This document shows, one piece after another, positions 44,285 to 52,721 of a stretch of DNA of 64,000 nucleotides (the first letter of the stretch is position 1; each line of letters opens with the position of its first letter). A program made the translations under genes and the position numbers. The stretch covers positions 2,592,973-2,656,972 of the forward strand of contig JAWKTZ010000006.1 of assembly GCA_041398845.1 (NCBI GenBank), in the 5' to 3' direction. The notes under the pieces were generated by a model. It was not told the origin of the DNA. It saw only the letters and a program-made list of their open reading frames with translations, and made no database searches. Origin of the DNA: Fuerstiella sp041398845 (GTDB lineage: Bacteria > Planctomycetota > Planctomycetia > Planctomycetales > Planctomycetaceae).

Positions 44285-45096
44285 CTTACACTTCCCTCAC
44301 TGAGCCCGTCAACCCATTTTATGCGGCTCGGAACGCACCGCCGGAACCGATCTATGCCAAGCTTCCGCGAGCCCCTCGCAACGGCAGCCCTGTGCCGCAT
44401 CTGACGAGTCTGTATCACGACGACACTGCCGGAGACTACGGCGACCGGTCTTATCCCGGCAATTGCGGCGGAAATCTGATTCGCGATCTGCTGCTGTATT
44501 TTCAGCCGAAATCCGTCTTCGACCCCATGTCCGGCAGCGGCACGTGTCGAGACGTCTGTACCGAACTGGGAATCAACTGCTGGTCGTCCGACATCCATCA
44601 GGGAATCGATCTCTGCGAAACGTCCAACTTCTACGGCAATACGTCATGCTTTCAACCCGCGAGCTTTGACTTCGTCTGGATTCATCCGCCCTACTGGCGT
44701 CAGAAACTTTACGCCGCTGACGATCGTGATCTGTCACGAGCTCCGACTCTGGAGGCGTTTCTGGAACGTTATCAACACGCGATCCTGCACTGCTCCCGCG
44801 TGCTGAAACGCGGCGGACATCTGGCCATTCTGATGGGCGACTATTCCGATCGCGACGCCGGATTCGTGCCGCTGACATGGCATACCAAGCATCTGGCGTT
44901 TCAGTGCGGACTGACTCAGGCCTGTACCGACATCGTGCGGTTCAGCCACGGAGCCTCCAGTTCGCGAAAGGTCTATCGCTCGTCATTTATCCCTGGCCTG
45001 CACGACATTTGTGCGGTATTCACAAAACCAAAGGCCACGCAAAGCCAGGCATTCACCTCAAACGGAAAGGAGACCCGCCATGACTCGATACGTTGA
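44281..45096 (+). CDS. DNA methyltransferase (N4/N6 amino type)
   Basis: The 271-aa protein has SAM motif DPMSGSGTC (80-88) and catalytic IHPPYW (about 133-138), in the order of N4-cytosine or N6-adenine methylases of the beta type. No restriction partner is next to it, so it is an orphan enzyme, perhaps masking the element from host nucleases. It is translationally coupled on both sides (ATGA with 43925; 17-nt overlap with 45080). Confidence 0.85.
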   Translation: MTYTSLTEPVNPFYAARNAPPEPIYAKLPRAPRNGSPVPHLTSLYHDDTAGDYGDRSYPGNCGGNLIRDLLLYFQPKSVFDPMSGSGTCRDVCTELGINCWSSDIHQGIDLCETSNFYGNTSCFQPASFDFVWIHPPYWRQKLYAADDRDLSRAPTLEAFLERYQHAILHCSRVLKRGGHLAILMGDYSDRDAGFVPLTWHTKHLAFQCGLTQACTDIVRFSHGASSSRKVYRSSFIPGLHDICAVFTKPKATQSQAFTSNGKETRHDSIR

Positions 45097-45484
45097 ACTC
45101 ACGACCACCATCACTCTGGCCATCGATTCGTCGATGCGACCAGAGTCCCTGCGGCCATGGATCTGTGAGCGAATGCAGTCCGGATTCGGCAGTGCTCTGC
45201 TGCCGCACCCGATGGCCGTTCGGGTGATCGCCGTGAACGATCCCGATGGCGATCTGCATCAGCCGCCGTTCATTCAGACGCTGCTGGCAGCGTTCGACCA
45301 GGCGGCCGTGGTGTGGTCGGTGAGCGACGTGCTTGACGTTCGCCCGGATCTCAGCGACGAACAGGCAGCTCATGTGCTGCATCAGGCCATTCATCAGCAC
45401 GACACGCAACACGGACCGGGCTGGGATATCTTCGAATACTTCGCCACTCACATCTACGGCACTCCCCCGGAACCGTCGGCATAA
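45080..45484 (+). CDS. Small plasmid-type conserved protein
   Basis: The 134-aa protein has a C-terminal stretch VLDVRPDLSDEQAAHVLHQAIHQHDTQHGPGWDIFEYFATHI that matches a short domain found in plasmid accessory genes; role unknown. ATG 45080 follows GGAAAGGAGACCCGCC and overlaps the methylase end. The earlier frame from 45011 is out of frame with the methylase and rejected. Confidence 0.75.
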   Translation: MTRYVELTTTITLAIDSSMRPESLRPWICERMQSGFGSALLPHPMAVRVIAVNDPDGDLHQPPFIQTLLAAFDQAAVVWSVSDVLDVRPDLSDEQAAHVLHQAIHQHDTQHGPGWDIFEYFATHIYGTPPEPSA

Positions 45485-45503
45485 ATTCGAAAGGAGCCCC
45501 GCG

Positions 45504-45746
45504 ATGACAACACCATCCTCAGAGATTCTGGACGATCTGTTCCACGCCTGTGCGTTTCGAGCATACGTCGACGAAGCCGCGGCGACCGGTGGGCAGCCCT
45601 GTCGGGAACGCACCAAATATCGAGCCTATCGCTATTACGAAGCGGATCTGGCCGCGAAGAATGCTGCGTGCCCGCGGGCTTCATCAAACGCACCTGTCAC
45701 GGCCTCATCGACCACTGCAACACAGGTCCGCGAGCTGGCGTTTTGA
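45504..45746 (+). CDS. Small plasmid-type conserved protein (FHACAFRAYVDEA family)
   Basis: The 80-aa product (MTTPSSEILDDLFHACAFRAYVDEAAATGGQPCRERTKYRAYRYYEADLAAKN...) matches a conserved short plasmid family with FHACA and RRAYRYYE motifs, unknown role. AAGGAG precedes the ATG by 8 nt. Last clear gene of the operon. Confidence 0.75.
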   Translation: MTTPSSEILDDLFHACAFRAYVDEAAATGGQPCRERTKYRAYRYYEADLAAKNAACPRASSNAPVTASSTTATQVRELAF

Positions 45747-46069
45747 CGCTGGTTCGGTCTTGCAATCCGGATCGAGAATATCATAATGAAAGCAGACCGG
45801 CAGAGTGCTGCTAACACCCTGCCAGTCCTGACCCCACGCCCTTCCACAGAAAGGACGGTTGGCTATGGTGAAGTTTAGGCTTCAGGCTCATCACTCGCAA
45901 ATGCGTGTTGTTTGCAACACGTTGTGCTCGCGAGTGTTTCCCCGGCGTTTCCCAATCTGCGGAGTCGGTCTGCGCTTTCCAGACATCCTTTGGGGTGTGT
46001 TGGTCAGCCTGCCGGGAAGGACTGTCCTTTCCGGCGGGTCTTCGATGATTAGCATCGGATTCTCCCGAC
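45747..46069. other. Intergenic region with a small hairpin
   Basis: AAAGGACGG lies upstream of an ATG at 45865 whose frame does not look like a protein. A perfect 7-bp hairpin CGTGTTG-TTTG-CAACACG is at 45904-45921. It might be a short leader of the gene at 46070. Confidence 0.35.
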
Positions 46070-46591
46070 ATGACCACCGCCCACCTCCGCTCGTTTTCCG
46101 TTGCGTGCTGTCCTGGCCTCGCCCGGCAACTGCTGATTCCATCCCATGGGGTTCCTCTTCCGGACGCCGTTCCGGACGAAGGAACGGCAGATGCCTCTTT
46201 CAGCGAAGTCCCCTCCTCACCGCCGCCACGTCGCCCGCTGCCGCGACTGCTCCGCGGCAGCCTGAATCTCCAGATAGGAACGTTCGCTTTGATCTCGGGG
46301 TTGACGCTGGCCGCTGGCCAGCGAAAACTCTCGGCTCTTGCCGCCTGCGGCGTCATCGTACTGGTCGTCATCCGACGACTGCTCGCCTCCGGCTCCCACG
46401 GGGTCTGGCTGGGAGCCACAGTCTCGGCCGTCGCCGCCGCGATGCTGCTTGGAGTGGTCGCGGTATGCCTGCCCGTCGGATCACCTCTGGCCACCGGCGT
46501 CACGCTGTTGTTGTGCGGGCTTCAGGCACACTATGCCGCCGCACTTACAGCTCCGGATTCTCGTCGTTTCTTTAAGCGGTTACATCAATAG
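46070..46591 (+). CDS. Predicted multi-pass membrane protein
   Basis: The 173-aa frame has three to four hydrophobic stretches in its second half (IGTFALISGLTLAA, LSALAACGVIVLVVIRRLL, GATVSAVAAAMLLGVVAVCLPVG, GVTLLLCGLQAHYAA). The N-terminal 60 residues look less natural and no ribosome site is clear, so the true start may be later, or it may be spurious. No family. Confidence 0.45.
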   Translation: MTTAHLRSFSVACCPGLARQLLIPSHGVPLPDAVPDEGTADASFSEVPSSPPPRRPLPRLLRGSLNLQIGTFALISGLTLAAGQRKLSALAACGVIVLVVIRRLLASGSHGVWLGATVSAVAAAMLLGVVAVCLPVGSPLATGVTLLLCGLQAHYAAALTAPDSRRFFKRLHQ

Positions 46592-46617
46592 CTGCCGCGA
46601 GTTGAAACGGGAATCAG

Positions 46618-46664
46618 GTTTGGTCTGTCCCGCGATACAGGAAGCATCGCGGGGCGTGCCAAAC
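46618..46664. terminator. Two-tier hairpin between convergent genes
   Basis: An inner stem CCCGCGAT/ATCGCGGG (46629-46636, 46646-46653) sits inside an outer stem GTTTGG/CCAAAC (46618-46623, 46659-46664). It lies between the ends of the plus-strand gene 46070 and the minus-strand gene 46684, so it could act as a bidirectional terminator. No T run. Confidence 0.5.
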
Positions 46665-46683
46665 TGCCGTTTGTTATGAATCG

Positions 46684-46980
46684 TCAGCGTTCCATCGAAC
46701 CGGAGGATCGCTGGCGGGCCTTGTCCTGCTCAATCCATTCGTCGGCCTGATCCAGCAGCTTCTGCACACGCAGCAGGTCCACGTCGCGCAGATACTGTGT
46801 CGACTCGAACGTCTCGTCCTGTCGACGATAACTGCGTTCGATGTTCACAGAATAGCGATCCGGCCCGTCTTCGTTCTTGTGCTTCCACACGGCCACATTC
46901 AGGCCGCCTGATCCTCGAAAACTGGCAATCGGCCGCTGGCCGCCAGACTGTTCGTGCTGTTGTTCTTCTTCTTCGCTCAT
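46684..46980 (-). CDS. Small conserved plasmid-type protein
   Basis: The 98-aa protein has RPIASFRGSGGLNVAVWKHKNEDGPDRYSVNIERSYRRQDETFESTQYLRDVDLLRVQKLLDQADEW, a domain common on plasmids and islands of planctomycetes and other bacteria; its function is unknown. ATG 46980 follows GGAGGGAATTGC. The frame extends upstream to 47163 but that part is not supported. Confidence 0.78.
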   Translation of the reverse strand: MSEEEEQQHEQSGGQRPIASFRGSGGLNVAVWKHKNEDGPDRYSVNIERSYRRQDETFESTQYLRDVDLLRVQKLLDQADEWIEQDKARQRSSGSMER

Positions 46981-47253
46981 GCAATTCCCTCCTGGTTGCG
47001 GTTGAGCCCGATGAACTACGCCTTTTTTTTGCTTAAGGCAAGCAGTTTCGTTCACCGGCAGATTTGAGCCACGCCGGAGACACCGGTCCATCCTGATGCC
47101 GACATGCCTGCCGGAGCCGCCATGGCCCACCTCTGTCCGTCCCCGCTGTCCTGTTGCGGCCACCTTGTTTTCGTGATCCCGCTGGTGTCGATTTCCGGTG
47201 TGTCACTTTGCGTTGACTGTCCGAGCCGCGCCTATTAGCTCAATGATGGCAGG

Positions 47254-47371
47254 CTAAAGCCGCCGCCGGTTGCGGCAAGCAGAAAATCGGTTCCCCCTGA
47301 AGGTGCCCCCAATTTTCTGCTTGCCTCAAACAGCGTCGCAGAGGCGACGCTTCCGGCTGAGGCGACTTTGA
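47254..47371 (+). ncRNA. Structured leader RNA, copy C
   Basis: The strongest copy. The main hairpin pairs GGCAAGCAGAAAAT (47274-47287) perfectly with ATTTTCTGCTTGCC (47312-47325) across a 24-nt loop with CGGTTCCCCCTGAAGG. A second hairpin AGCGTCGC-AGAG-GCGACGCT follows (47332-47351). The outer stem is AAAGCCGCC/GGCGACTTT with one mismatch, plus GCCGG/CCGGC (47265-47269, 47353-47357). The ATG at 47430 is 58 nt after the end. Confidence 0.7.
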
Positions 47372-47429
47372 TCGCTCTGCCATCGAGCTGCGGCAGACGC
47401 GGCTCAGCAACTCTCAAAGGAGACAGCTC

Positions 47430-47915
47430 ATGCAATCAGACTCTATTTCCAACTTCCTCAAACGTTACCCCGGTCCGTACGTCATTATACCCGGCAGCGA
47501 TGGCGTCGATTTCACGTTTGACCTTTGTTGCCGTTCGACAAAACAACCGATCGTGTCGGTGGCGTACTGGTCGCGGCAAATGTGGGCCAGGCGTGTCGCA
47601 AGAGTCATCCGACTGGCTCTGCTCCGGATTCGCGGTCCGCTTCGCGGCGGCCGACTTTCAGAGCGAGATCGGCAAGTGCTGGCCGCATTCTTCACCGAAA
47701 TGCCGGGGCCGTTCCGGCACGAATTCCTGCCCGCATCAATTGACGGAACCCCGAACACGCTGGACGAATGGCTGGTTACTTGCGAATCCTCAGGATGTCA
47801 CCCGGTCGGATTCTTCACCTACCGGAGCGACAGCAACGCCGAACTCGTTACAGCCACGGTCGCCGAAGCAATCAACCGACTGCGTGCCGATGTGATTGCA
47901 TTCGGCATTGTCTGA
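47430..47915 (+). CDS. Hypothetical protein behind leader copy C
   Basis: The 161-aa protein (MQSDSISNFLKRYPGPYVIIPGSDGVDFTFDLC...) is soluble; no family is recognised. CAAAGGAGACAGCTC precedes the ATG. It is a single-gene unit headed by structured leader copy C. Confidence 0.65.
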   Translation: MQSDSISNFLKRYPGPYVIIPGSDGVDFTFDLCCRSTKQPIVSVAYWSRQMWARRVARVIRLALLRIRGPLRGGRLSERDRQVLAAFFTEMPGPFRHEFLPASIDGTPNTLDEWLVTCESSGCHPVGFFTYRSDSNAELVTATVAEAINRLRADVIAFGIV

Positions 47916-48291
47916 TCCACTGCTGATCCAGAATACGCAGTCAGCCGGAGCCGTCCTGAATCGGAGACGGCTCACTTCGGCTGCTGACTTCCGTCATTCA
48001 TGTTCCGGTTGAATTAGCCACAGGCACCGCGAATCAGGCGACAGCGATTCCCCTCTTCTGATGTTGCAACGCGCCGGCTGACAGTCGGACAGCCAGAGAC
48101 CAATTGCTGTGTCAATGAATGCCGATTCGCTGTCTTTCCGGAGGCGGTTTTCGTGTTCCAAGTCGCACCAATCGACATCAGGTCATGCTGCAGTTTTTGT
48201 TCCGGAGTCGCATCGTGGAGCGGCCATGATGAAAGTCAGCCAAATGACTAACTGGCGCCAAATCCGTTTATGGAATCTTACAGACGTCTTC
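47916..48291. other. Intergenic region upstream of the parA control region
   Basis: No supported gene. A plus-strand frame at 48109-48351 lacks a ribosome site and natural composition. Confidence 0.4.
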
Positions 48292-48309
48292 CCTTATGCC
48301 TGCATAAGG
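48292..48309. promoter_or_regulatory. Perfect inverted repeat upstream of parA
   Basis: CCTTATG (48292-48298) and CATAAGG (48303-48309) are perfect inverted arms with a 4-nt centre. It lies 230 bp upstream of parA and may be an operator or part of the partition site. Confidence 0.4.
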
Positions 48310-48373
48310 ACCTGTTTTACGGTCAAACAGCATTTTGGCTGGCTGGCCTGACGGTTGACTCACTGGCTTGATG

Positions 48374-48465
48374 ACATGTTTGCCGGCTGACATGCAATCA
48401 TGTTTACATGCCTGTTTTTCCAAAAGCTTTTCCGCAAGCTGACAAATGTTCATGTCTGCCACATG
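48374..48465. promoter_or_regulatory. Cluster of ACATG/CATGT half-sites upstream of parA (candidate parS/operator)
   Basis: Six copies of ACATG or its complement lie within 92 bp: ACATG at 48374, 48390, 48406 and 48461, CATGT at 48399 and 48451. Two pairs form inverted repeats (CATGTTTACATG, and CATGT-CTGCC-ACATG). Clusters of short half-sites just before parA are typical binding sites for ParG/omega-type ribbon-helix-helix partners, which both repress and mark the centromere. The partner is encoded at 49214. Confidence 0.55.
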
Positions 48466-48542
48466 ACCGGCCTGCAAACAGGCTCATCAGTCTGCTGCAC
48501 ATTCTGCTTGCCAGTTGTCTGGATGTGCGCTATGCAGAACTC

Positions 48543-49217
48543 ATGACCATCATTGCCGTTGCCAACAGTAAAGGCGGAGTCGGGAAGTCGACGACCGCCG
48601 TCCACCTGGCCGCGTGGCTCCACGAACAGGGCCACTCGGTGACGCTGGCTGACTGCGACACACAGCAAAGCAGTTCCGAATGGATTCGCGAAGCTGTGCC
48701 GGAAGTTCGTGCAGTCAGGCTCGACAACCCAGATCACATTCTCAACGAGCTGCCGAATCTGGATCTCGACGCCGACTATGTCGTGGCTGATGGTCCCGGC
48801 AGCCAAACCGAAACCAGCCGAGCATTGCTGCTACGTGCTCACTTTGCTCTGGTGCCGTGCAAAGCGTCTATGCTCGAAGTGCGTGCTCTGGCCAAAGCAA
48901 CCGAAGCTCTGCGGCAGGCTCAGGATATTCGGGGCGGCATTCCGCAGGCCGTTATTGTGTTGAGCATGGTCGGCAAAAATTACCGACTGACCAAGGACAT
49001 GAAGGACGCAGCCAAAGCTCTGGATCTGCCGCTGGCTTCCGTACCGTTGATTCTGCGACAGATCTACGCAGATGCCCCGGGTCAGGGGCAGGTTGTCTGG
49101 AACATGGGAGCCCGCGCCCGTGCCGCCTCGGACGAGGTACAACGCCTGTTCTCCGAGATTTTACCCGACGCCGTTCGGCGAAACGGGAAAAGCAAGCGAG
49201 AGGTGAGGCTTCCATGA
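48543..49217 (+). CDS. parA: ParA partition ATPase
   Basis: The 224-aa short ParA (type Ib size) starts MTIIAVANSKGGVGKSTTAVHLAAWL with the deviant Walker A KGGVGKST, then LADCDTQQSS (Walker A') and VVADGPG (Walker B). It would form dynamic nucleoid-bound gradients that segregate the replicon. It lacks a long helix-turn-helix N-domain, so autoregulation must come from the small partner at 49214, whose ATG overlaps this stop (ATGA). An earlier frame start at 48408 runs through the operator cluster and is rejected. Confidence 0.92.
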   Translation: MTIIAVANSKGGVGKSTTAVHLAAWLHEQGHSVTLADCDTQQSSSEWIREAVPEVRAVRLDNPDHILNELPNLDLDADYVVADGPGSQTETSRALLLRAHFALVPCKASMLEVRALAKATEALRQAQDIRGGIPQAVIVLSMVGKNYRLTKDMKDAAKALDLPLASVPLILRQIYADAPGQGQVVWNMGARARAASDEVQRLFSEILPDAVRRNGKSKREVRLP

Positions 49218-49600
49218 AAGACCGTCGATCTCTTGTCGAAGGACTCAAACCCGCGTCTCCGGATCAGGAGGAACGCGAGAAAGCATTCGTTTACGGACAG
49301 CAGGCAGAGGCAGACGCAGTGAAGCCTGTCACTCCCGCCGTTCCACCGTCTCAGGAAACACCGCCGTCTGCCGTGACCGCGATGACACCATCACGCATTC
49401 CCGCTCAGGAGCAACGTGTCATGCCGCAGTACGCCGGTCGAGTACCGATCACCACACGCACCCGCCCCGAAGTCGCCTCGGCTGTCAAACGAGCTGCCTT
49501 GACACGTCAACTGGATGGAGTCGTACCCTACACCGTTCAGGACATTGTGGAAGAAGCCCTTGAACTGTGGCTGCTCACCAATGGCTGCCTTGACCGCTGA
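49214..49600 (+). CDS. Ribbon-helix-helix partition partner (ParG-like)
   Basis: The 128-aa protein has a disordered Pro/Gln-rich N-terminus and a C-terminal domain PEVASAVKRAALTRQLDGVVPYTVQDIVEEALELWLLTNG with the spacing of a ribbon-helix-helix fold. Overlap with parA (ATGA) supports a partition role as centromere-binding protein and repressor at the ACATG cluster. The ParB at 4215 is a different, larger type and is not its partner. Confidence 0.75.
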   Translation: MKDRRSLVEGLKPASPDQEEREKAFVYGQQAEADAVKPVTPAVPPSQETPPSAVTAMTPSRIPAQEQRVMPQYAGRVPITTRTRPEVASAVKRAALTRQLDGVVPYTVQDIVEEALELWLLTNGCLDR

Positions 49601-49635
49601 ATAAGAACGCCAGCGTATAAACGCAGCCATCGAAC

Positions 49636-50685
49636 TCATCGAGGCGAACCATGCCGTTCCTGCCAGATGCGACAGAACCCCACGAAGGCCGCATCCGGAA
49701 AGCGGGGCCGTTCCGTCATCCAGTTCCTCCATTCCTGTTCCAGGTGATAGACATCCCAGCCCGGTGCCGCATCTCTGGCCAGATCATAAACGTCACCATT
49801 GAGTCGCACTTCATCGTCGAACAGCTCGGTCTGACCGCATGGCCGCACGGAACCACGACTGCGGAACAACACCATGTCTTCGGATTCGAATTCGACAGAA
49901 TAGTCCGGTATGTGACCATGCCGCCGGTCTTCGGCAATAATCTTGCCCACCAGTCGACGGAACTCACGCGGCGTCGATACGGCACCACATTTCTTCTGCA
50001 GCACGGGTAGCGAAATCCGCCATTCGGACTGCCGACCACAATGCTTGCGAGCCAGTTCATAAACGCGACGTTCAATCGGTTTGCGGAGCCGGAAGTAATC
50101 ACGGCTCAGCGTCAGCACCTCATTGTGCTCCAGAGCGTTCAGAACCCAGTCGGACAGCTTTAATTCGACCTCCTGCATCCGGCCGTCTCGTGTTTCCCGA
50201 ACGATCTCAAAGCGTTCGATTAGCCCAAAGTTGCTGAAGATCTCCTGACCGCCGGTAATGATGTTCGTGCTGATCCGCGTTCCCGCCAGTCGTTCCAAAG
50301 CCGCTTTGAGTCCTTCATACCCTCGACCATTGGTCATGCGATTGGTGGCCTGCAACAGGTCATGCCCGCGAAATCGCAGCACCGAGTTCAGCGGGCGTCC
50401 GGAATTCCTGGCCGCCATCACCTGACTGATGCAGTAAATCAGCACGTCCCGATCATGGACGGTTGCAAGCCCGTCGGCGGACGGCTTGATCTCGACAAAC
50501 GCTCCCCCGTGTTCATAACGACGAATATGACGATCAGGCTTCGTCGAAAGCGAAAAGATCGGGTGCTCCATCGAAGCCATGTCGCCCTTTGGAGCCGCGT
50601 TGAAAATATCGCAGACGAAAAAGTCCGGTTCCGGATAGCGATCCGGCAGCAGTGGTGAACGTGTGGCGATGGCAGTGTCAGTCAT
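49636..50685 (-). CDS. repA: RepA-family plasmid replication initiator
   Basis: The 349-aa protein matches the plasmid replication initiator A family: MEHPIFSLSTKPDRHIRRYEHGGAFVEIKPSADGLATVHDRDVLIYCISQVMAARNSGRP, then FRGHDLLQATNRMTNGRGYEGLKAALERLAGTRISTNI. These carry winged-helix DNA binding and open the origin at iterons. Six iterons and a DnaA box lie immediately upstream of the start codon, confirming the role. The start is ATG 50685; a later ATG is possible. Transcribed away from the origin, convergent with parA. Confidence 0.92.
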   Translation of the reverse strand: MTDTAIATRSPLLPDRYPEPDFFVCDIFNAAPKGDMASMEHPIFSLSTKPDRHIRRYEHGGAFVEIKPSADGLATVHDRDVLIYCISQVMAARNSGRPLNSVLRFRGHDLLQATNRMTNGRGYEGLKAALERLAGTRISTNIITGGQEIFSNFGLIERFEIVRETRDGRMQEVELKLSDWVLNALEHNEVLTLSRDYFRLRKPIERRVYELARKHCGRQSEWRISLPVLQKKCGAVSTPREFRRLVGKIIAEDRRHGHIPDYSVEFESEDMVLFRSRGSVRPCGQTELFDDEVRLNGDVYDLARDAAPGWDVYHLEQEWRNWMTERPRFPDAAFVGFCRIWQERHGSPR

Positions 50686-50697
50686 ATGACCTACTGA

Positions 50698-50845
50698 TTC
50701 GACATTTCACACACATTGTCAAGCACTTTCGACATTTCACCCACGCAGCCCCCGTTTCGACACTTCACACACGCCGGGCCGGCTTCGACATTTCACCCAC
50801 ACTCCTTCGACACTTTGCACACACCGCTTCGACATTTCACCCACA
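50698..50845. repeat. Six 18-bp iterons of a theta-type plasmid origin
   Basis: TTCGACATTTCACMCACA occurs as direct copies starting at 50698, 50728, 50756, 50784, 50806 and 50828 (spacing 30, 28, 28, 22, 22 bp). The commonest variants are TTCGACATTTCACCCACA and TTCGACACTTCACACACG. The spacing of about 22 bp in the last copies gives two helical turns. They lie between repA and the DnaA box, and would bind RepA for initiation and copy control. Confidence 0.92.
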
Positions 50846-50888
50846 GGCCACTCAAAAAACGCCCGCGAACTCAGCACGTTACCGACCG

Positions 50889-50940
50889 CTATCCACAGCG
50901 TAACACTCTTTTTAACTTTGAATTAACACACAGAGAAATT
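50889..50940. other. DnaA box and AT-rich unwinding segment of the origin
   Basis: CTATCCACA at 50889-50897 differs from the DnaA box TTATCCACA at one base. It is followed by an AT-rich run (CTTTTTAACTTTGAATTAA, about 50907-50925). Together with the iterons this is a complete plasmid-type oriV. Confidence 0.75.
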
Positions 50941-51084
50941 CGACGCGCAGCAAGACTCTTGCGGATGACTCCGCAAAACGACACGCGGTATGGGTATGTA
51001 CACGCCGCCGGACGGCCTGTCCGCAAGCTCTTTGACCAGAGTCACCGCAGAAGCACCTCCAACGGGAAAACCGAACACGACGAA

Positions 51085-52495
51085 TCACTGGCGAGCGAGT
51101 GGAGACATTGCTTGCTCAGCAGGGGAAGCCCGGCTCAAAGCTCGGAACTCCAACAACGAGCCCCGAGTACCAGGCAACGCTCGATAAGGGCGTGAAATTC
51201 GTGAGCCAAGTAACCATACCTGAGAGAGCATGTCAAAGCTGCACAGCCCACAAATAAGGAACGGCCAAATAGTGACGCATGAGGGTTTGAGTGTGTAATT
51301 CCAGCGGGGCACAATCTGGTCATAAGTGATTCTGAGGGAAGACTTCATCCATTCGGCTGCTTCGCGTCCCGTTTGATAGACCTTGTTCATCACGTGGACG
51401 GTTGTTCGTAATCCACTCCGCGTTGTCGTTCGTCGCATCAGTTCAACCACTCGCTCAAGTGAATCGAAAAGCATGCCTTCACAGGCACGCCCGACGTGGG
51501 GAAAGAATCGGCGTTCGATGTGATTGTACTTGCTGCAGTAGCTGGGGAAGTGTGCGATGCGAATCGGAAGGCCGATGCGATCGACCAGTCGCTGAAGATC
51601 CCACTTGAAAAAGATATTTACCGGCCGGATTGCTGCCTCCACAGTCGCAGGTCAACAGAATGGACGTTGCATCCGGATATCGCTTCCTGCCCAAACGCTG
51701 CCAGAAGTTGCCGAAACTCTCGCAGGCAAACTCACTCGTGTCGTGGGATAATCCCAGATTGATATGCCCCAGATTCAATTGCGGATCGTAAATGCCGTGG
51801 GGAATCAACACGCCATCGGCCCAACTGGGGAAGTCGTGATCAAACGCTTCGAACGGCGCGCTGCTGTAGGCACGCCCTTTCCGATTCAGCATGCCCAGAC
51901 GCTCCTTGGCCTTGGTGTCGATGGAAAACCAGGGATTTCCTTCCGCTTCGTACTGCTCGATCAAGTCGGCGATGTGATCAAACTGAGCTTCCCGATCGGC
52001 GCTCTCTCCGCCTGCGACCGACCTGGCGATCTTTCGCAGGCGAACGCCTGCCTCAGCAAGCCAATTGGAAACCGTCTGGGCGCAGACGGGTGTTCCCATT
52101 CGAGTCAGCTTTTCGGCCAGTGCCGGTGGCTTGAGATCGGTGAAAATCAGATCTTCCTCATCAGGGCTGCCGGCAACTCGCACGGTGAGTAGGCTGATCA
52201 GGTTTTCTTCGGCTTGAGACTCCGATTCGATTTTTTTTCGGCCGGCCCCCGGTCGGCGAACCCGACCGGCGGCCGGATCATTGTCAAGCGAATCAAGTTC
52301 CGCTCGCCCCCGCTCAACGGTGTGTGCCGAGCATCCAACAATTCGACAAATCCTGGCGACTCCACCATGGCCATATTGCTCGGCTTCGATGGCCACAAAC
52401 CGCCTGCCGTCCTTCTCATTGAGCGAGTCGGCAAAATCCCGAATGCGAGTTTCGGTCGCGTCAGTCAGAACTTCTCGATTGTTCCTGCTGGCCAT
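51085..52495 (-). pseudogene. ISAzo13-family transposase broken by a frameshift
   Basis: The N-terminal part (52495 to about 51600; MASRNNREVLTDATETRIRDFADSLNEKDGRRF..., then FSIDTKAKERLG and SLLTCDCGGSN) and C-terminal part (ending 51085; WDLQRLVDRIGLPIRIAHFPSYCSKYNHIERRFFPHV) together make one 'Rhodopirellula transposase DDE' protein of the ISAzo13 family. They are in different frames, joined at about 51610-51640. The expected DAGGSN appears as DCGGSN and the region after it is degraded, pointing to inactivation rather than programmed frameshifting. The ends of the element were not located. Confidence 0.8.
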
Positions 52496-52721
52496 CCGTG
52501 GCGCCCTCCATGTCATAGACTGCTGTGCCGCAAAACCGCAGCCTAACAAAAAAATCAAAACAGTGCGCCATTAAAAGTTTTCCCAATCCTTAACTGGGTG
52601 CAGGACACGGTTTGCGCGGGTCAATATGGTGCGAAAAAAGTCAATGTCAGAAATTGATGAATTCGTGTAATGTTCGGGAAGTTGCGTAGGGCAGACAAGA
52701 GGACTTTTGAGGGAGGTTGTC

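Noticed and set aside
45811..46503. Minus-strand frame of 230 codons
   Set aside because: Arg/Ser-rich shadow with no ribosome site; the plus-strand membrane protein frame is more plausible.
50698..50845. Iteron array considered as a CRISPR array
   Set aside because: Repeats are 18 bp with 4-12 bp irregular gaps, too short for spacers, and sit before repA.
51610..51642. Programmed frameshift in the ISAzo13-type transposase
   Set aside because: The sequence between the frames no longer matches the family in either frame, so decay is more likely.
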